Source: Gari tellinella (lineage: Eukaryota > Mollusca > Bivalvia > Cardiida > Psammobiidae). Taken from it: DNA of 64,000 nucleotides. Shown here one piece after another: positions 62,478-64,000 of the stretch. Position 1 is the stretch's first letter. Every line of letters starts with the position of its first letter. Location: contig OV277868.1 in the NCBI GenBank assembly GCA_922989275.2, positions 55,798,216 to 55,862,215 of the forward strand. Reading direction: 5' to 3'. Below the pieces are notes generated by a model that worked only from the letters and a program-made list of their open reading frames with translations, had not been told where the DNA came from and did not search any database. A program made the translations under genes and the position numbers.

Positions 62478-63000
62478 TACAAACTGCATTGTCAATATGG
62501 TCGTTTGATGCAAGTTAGACTGTATTCGGCCAGTCTCTGGTCTAGAATATCCGTTTGTATCACACTCCCGATTACCGCTACGTGTTTTAATCGCGACCAT
62601 TCATCATAGCATTCACTTTCATTGGTCCTTTTACCCATTCATGTCCGGTTTAATACCATATGCACCATTCAAATCACGCCTCTCAACTTGAAGATGGAGG
62701 AATGATTGATGTTCCAGACAACTCCATCCTCTTAATTTCGTTGGTGATTGTTGTAAGATCTTGGATGAACATCTGAATCTGTAAATTTCCAAAATAGCAT
62801 CATAGCATGTTGTTTTAACTGGTTTGATATTTTGTGTTCGAGCACAATTGTCTAACCAGTCGAAAGAAGATGGATTTAGGGTCATCAACATTGATAATGT
62901 ACCAATGTGTGCTTGTGAAAACATACATAGGCGTCATGACTTGAGTATGACCTTGACAACGAACTGACACCAATTAATGATACAATTTGTCATGCAGTTT
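62478..63000. other. No clear feature
   Basis: A 97-codon minus-strand frame (62631-62924) has no recognised domain and begins in ordinary sequence; I do not call it a gene. Confidence 0.4.
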
Positions 63001-63075
63001 TGCCACGAGTATACGTGTCCTATGCTTTCAGTCAAAGGGCTCCTAAAGGAACCCTCTGATTGGGTCTGCCAAAAA
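63001..63075. repeat. Family I core relic
   Basis: TTTCAGTCAAAGGGCTCCTA, AAGGAACCCTCTGATTGGGT is the family I stem (GAGGGCTCC/GGAGCCCTC) with changes; CACGAGTATACGTGTCCTAT precedes it, as in 23255. Confidence 0.6.
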
Positions 63076-63235
63076 GATCTTTTAACAAACGCATCAGAAT
63101 ATCCAAAACTAGACTAGACATTATCATCAACTGGAATTGTCCAATTGTTCGTCTGCTCGCAAAAATACCGTCTGTTTTTATTTCTAAACTTTCGAACCTA
63201 GAACAGTTTGACTTAACACATTTAATAGAGAGTAA

Positions 63236-63303
63236 AACAGTTTAAATACTGATCTGACACCGTGTTATGTGGCGTCTAATCTGAATCCAACCTGTTGGCA
63301 AAT
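63236..63303. repeat. Degraded module-1 core
   Basis: ACAGTTTAAATACTGATCTG, ACACCGTGTTATGTGGCGTC and TAATCTGAATCCAACCTG form a worn hairpin. Confidence 0.65.
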
Positions 63304-63382
63304 GTTAGTGCTGTCAAGCTTCGCATTGTAGGGTTAATTTATTGCTTTTGTAAGACAAGTTACATAATAAAACAATTGTGGG

Positions 63383-63790
63383 TAGTGAAGTCAGGCAAAT
63401 AATGATTATTTGACCAAAAACCTTTAAAACTCTAATTCTATATGCGTTGGTAAGTCGGGTAAATAATGACTATTTGACCAAACACCCTTTAAACTCTATA
63501 TGCGTCAGGTAAATTATTATCATTTGACCAAAAATCTTTTAAACTCTATATGCGTAGGAACGTCAGGTAAATTATTATTTGACCAAAGACCCTTGAAACT
63601 CTATATGCGTAGGAACGTCAGGTAAGTAATGATTATTTGACCAAAAACCTTTCGAACTCTATATGCGTAGGAACGTCAGGTAAATAATTATTATTTGACC
63701 CAAAAAAAAATTAAAACTCTATGTGCGTAGGAAAGTCAGGTAAATAATTATCATTTCACCGAAAACCTTTAAACTCTATGTGCGTAGTTT
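63383..63790 (+). repeat. Tandem repeat, about 56-60 bp unit, about 7 copies
   Basis: Unit: GTCAGGTAAATAATTATTAT, TTGACCAAAAACCTTTAAAA, CTCTATATGCGTAGGAAC. Copies differ by small indels and point changes. Clear head-to-tail array. Confidence 0.93.
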
Positions 63791-63843
63791 CTTTTTTTTT
63801 AAAGCACCTGCTATGATCGATCACTACATTTGAATGATAATGT

Positions 63844-63960
63844 TAACCCTGGTCAGATGATTCCTGTGGGAGACCTCTGATGAAGATCTACACTGTTTGC
63901 ATAGGACAAGTGTACTCTTCAGATGCAACTGTTAACTTCTCACTAAGGTTCAATATATTA
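63844..63960 (+). mobile_element. Family I MITE, partial
   Basis: GTTAACCCTGGTCAGATGAT, GGGAGACCTCTGATGAAG, TCTACACTGTTTGCATAGGA, CAAGTGTACTCTTCAGATGC follow the right half of 46134-46380, ending CTAAGGTTCAATATATTAA. Confidence 0.65.
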
Positions 63961-63969
63961 AGGCAAGGT

Positions 63970-64000
63970 TGTTGTTTAAGGGCAAGTGAGAGTAAAACAG
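63970..64000 (+). repeat. Start of an F-type hairpin at the window edge
   Basis: GGGCAAGTGAGAGTAAAACAG resembles the first arm of the F hairpin; the rest lies outside the window. Confidence 0.4.

Noticed and set aside
62631..62924. 97-codon minus-strand frame as a possible gene
   Set aside because: No domain recognised and no splice or codon evidence that I can assess by eye. Comparison with transcripts would settle it.

Overview
This window reads as non-coding, AT-rich DNA from a large animal genome. I find no complete host gene, no convincing exon series, and no bacterial features such as operons or ribosome binding sites. The only recognisable protein-coding sequence is two 5'-truncated ends of non-LTR retrotransposon (LINE) reverse transcriptases, at 3670-4335 and 42920-43363. 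The reverse-transcriptase tails, the tRNA-like SINE remnants, the many small inverted-repeat elements and the repeats ending in 'GGGGGC(A/G)TAAAAA' fit a bivalve mollusc best. That assignment is inference, not proof.

The window is largely an archive of short non-autonomous DNA transposons (MITEs). Family letters used here are local labels. Family D (about 246 bp, TA target, ends CAGTGGAGAA) has about 20 copies. Family A (about 205 bp, TTAA target, ends CCCTTTCACTGCC), families H and I (about 210 bp, TTAA) and family G (about 235 bp, TTAA) look piggyBac-like. Families E (about 305-350 bp) and F (about 205 bp) sit at TA. Family J starts GGGGCCCG, P starts GGGCTCCAG and Q starts CAGGGCTGCCA. Three palindromic or terminal-inverted-repeat elements have exact 8-bp target duplications and look hAT-like (19667-20624, 27630-27743, 32138-32579).

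The main observation is that families with unrelated ends carry the same central hairpins. One module (CAAACAGTTTG, then GATCAGACGCCG, then its reverse complement) sits in A, D and E. Close variants sit in H, I and J. A second module (AAAGTAAAGCAGAATGCGCC or a relative, then its reverse complement) sits in G, F and Q. The window therefore looks like a set of exchangeable palindromic cores mounted on different transposon ends.

The largest single element is a 9.16-kb Foldback-like transposon at 6451-15611. Its 2.3-2.4 kb inverted arms are built from a 163-bp tandem repeat rich in TCGA palindromes, and it is flanked by a perfect 9-bp duplication, TCTCTCAAC.

Layout: 1-2966 mostly unique; 2967-5640 D copies, a LINE tail and tandem P elements; 6451-15611 Foldback element; 16-28.9 kb dense nested MITEs plus a near-full palindrome and a 198-bp higher-order minisatellite; 28.9-30.3 kb degenerate minisatellite split by D and F insertions; 30.8-38.7 kb more MITEs; 38.7-40.5 kb palindromes and a tandem duplication of about 600 bp; 41.5-43.5 kb a 1.2-kb inverted-repeat element and a second LINE tail; 44-53 kb MITEs, two copies of a 0.65-0.8 kb repeat (L) and a long interspersed repeat; 53.2-54.9 kb minisatellite interrupted by three elements; 55-64 kb older repeats, more MITEs and a tandem array of about 56-60 bp. 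Nested insertions give a readable order of events in several places.
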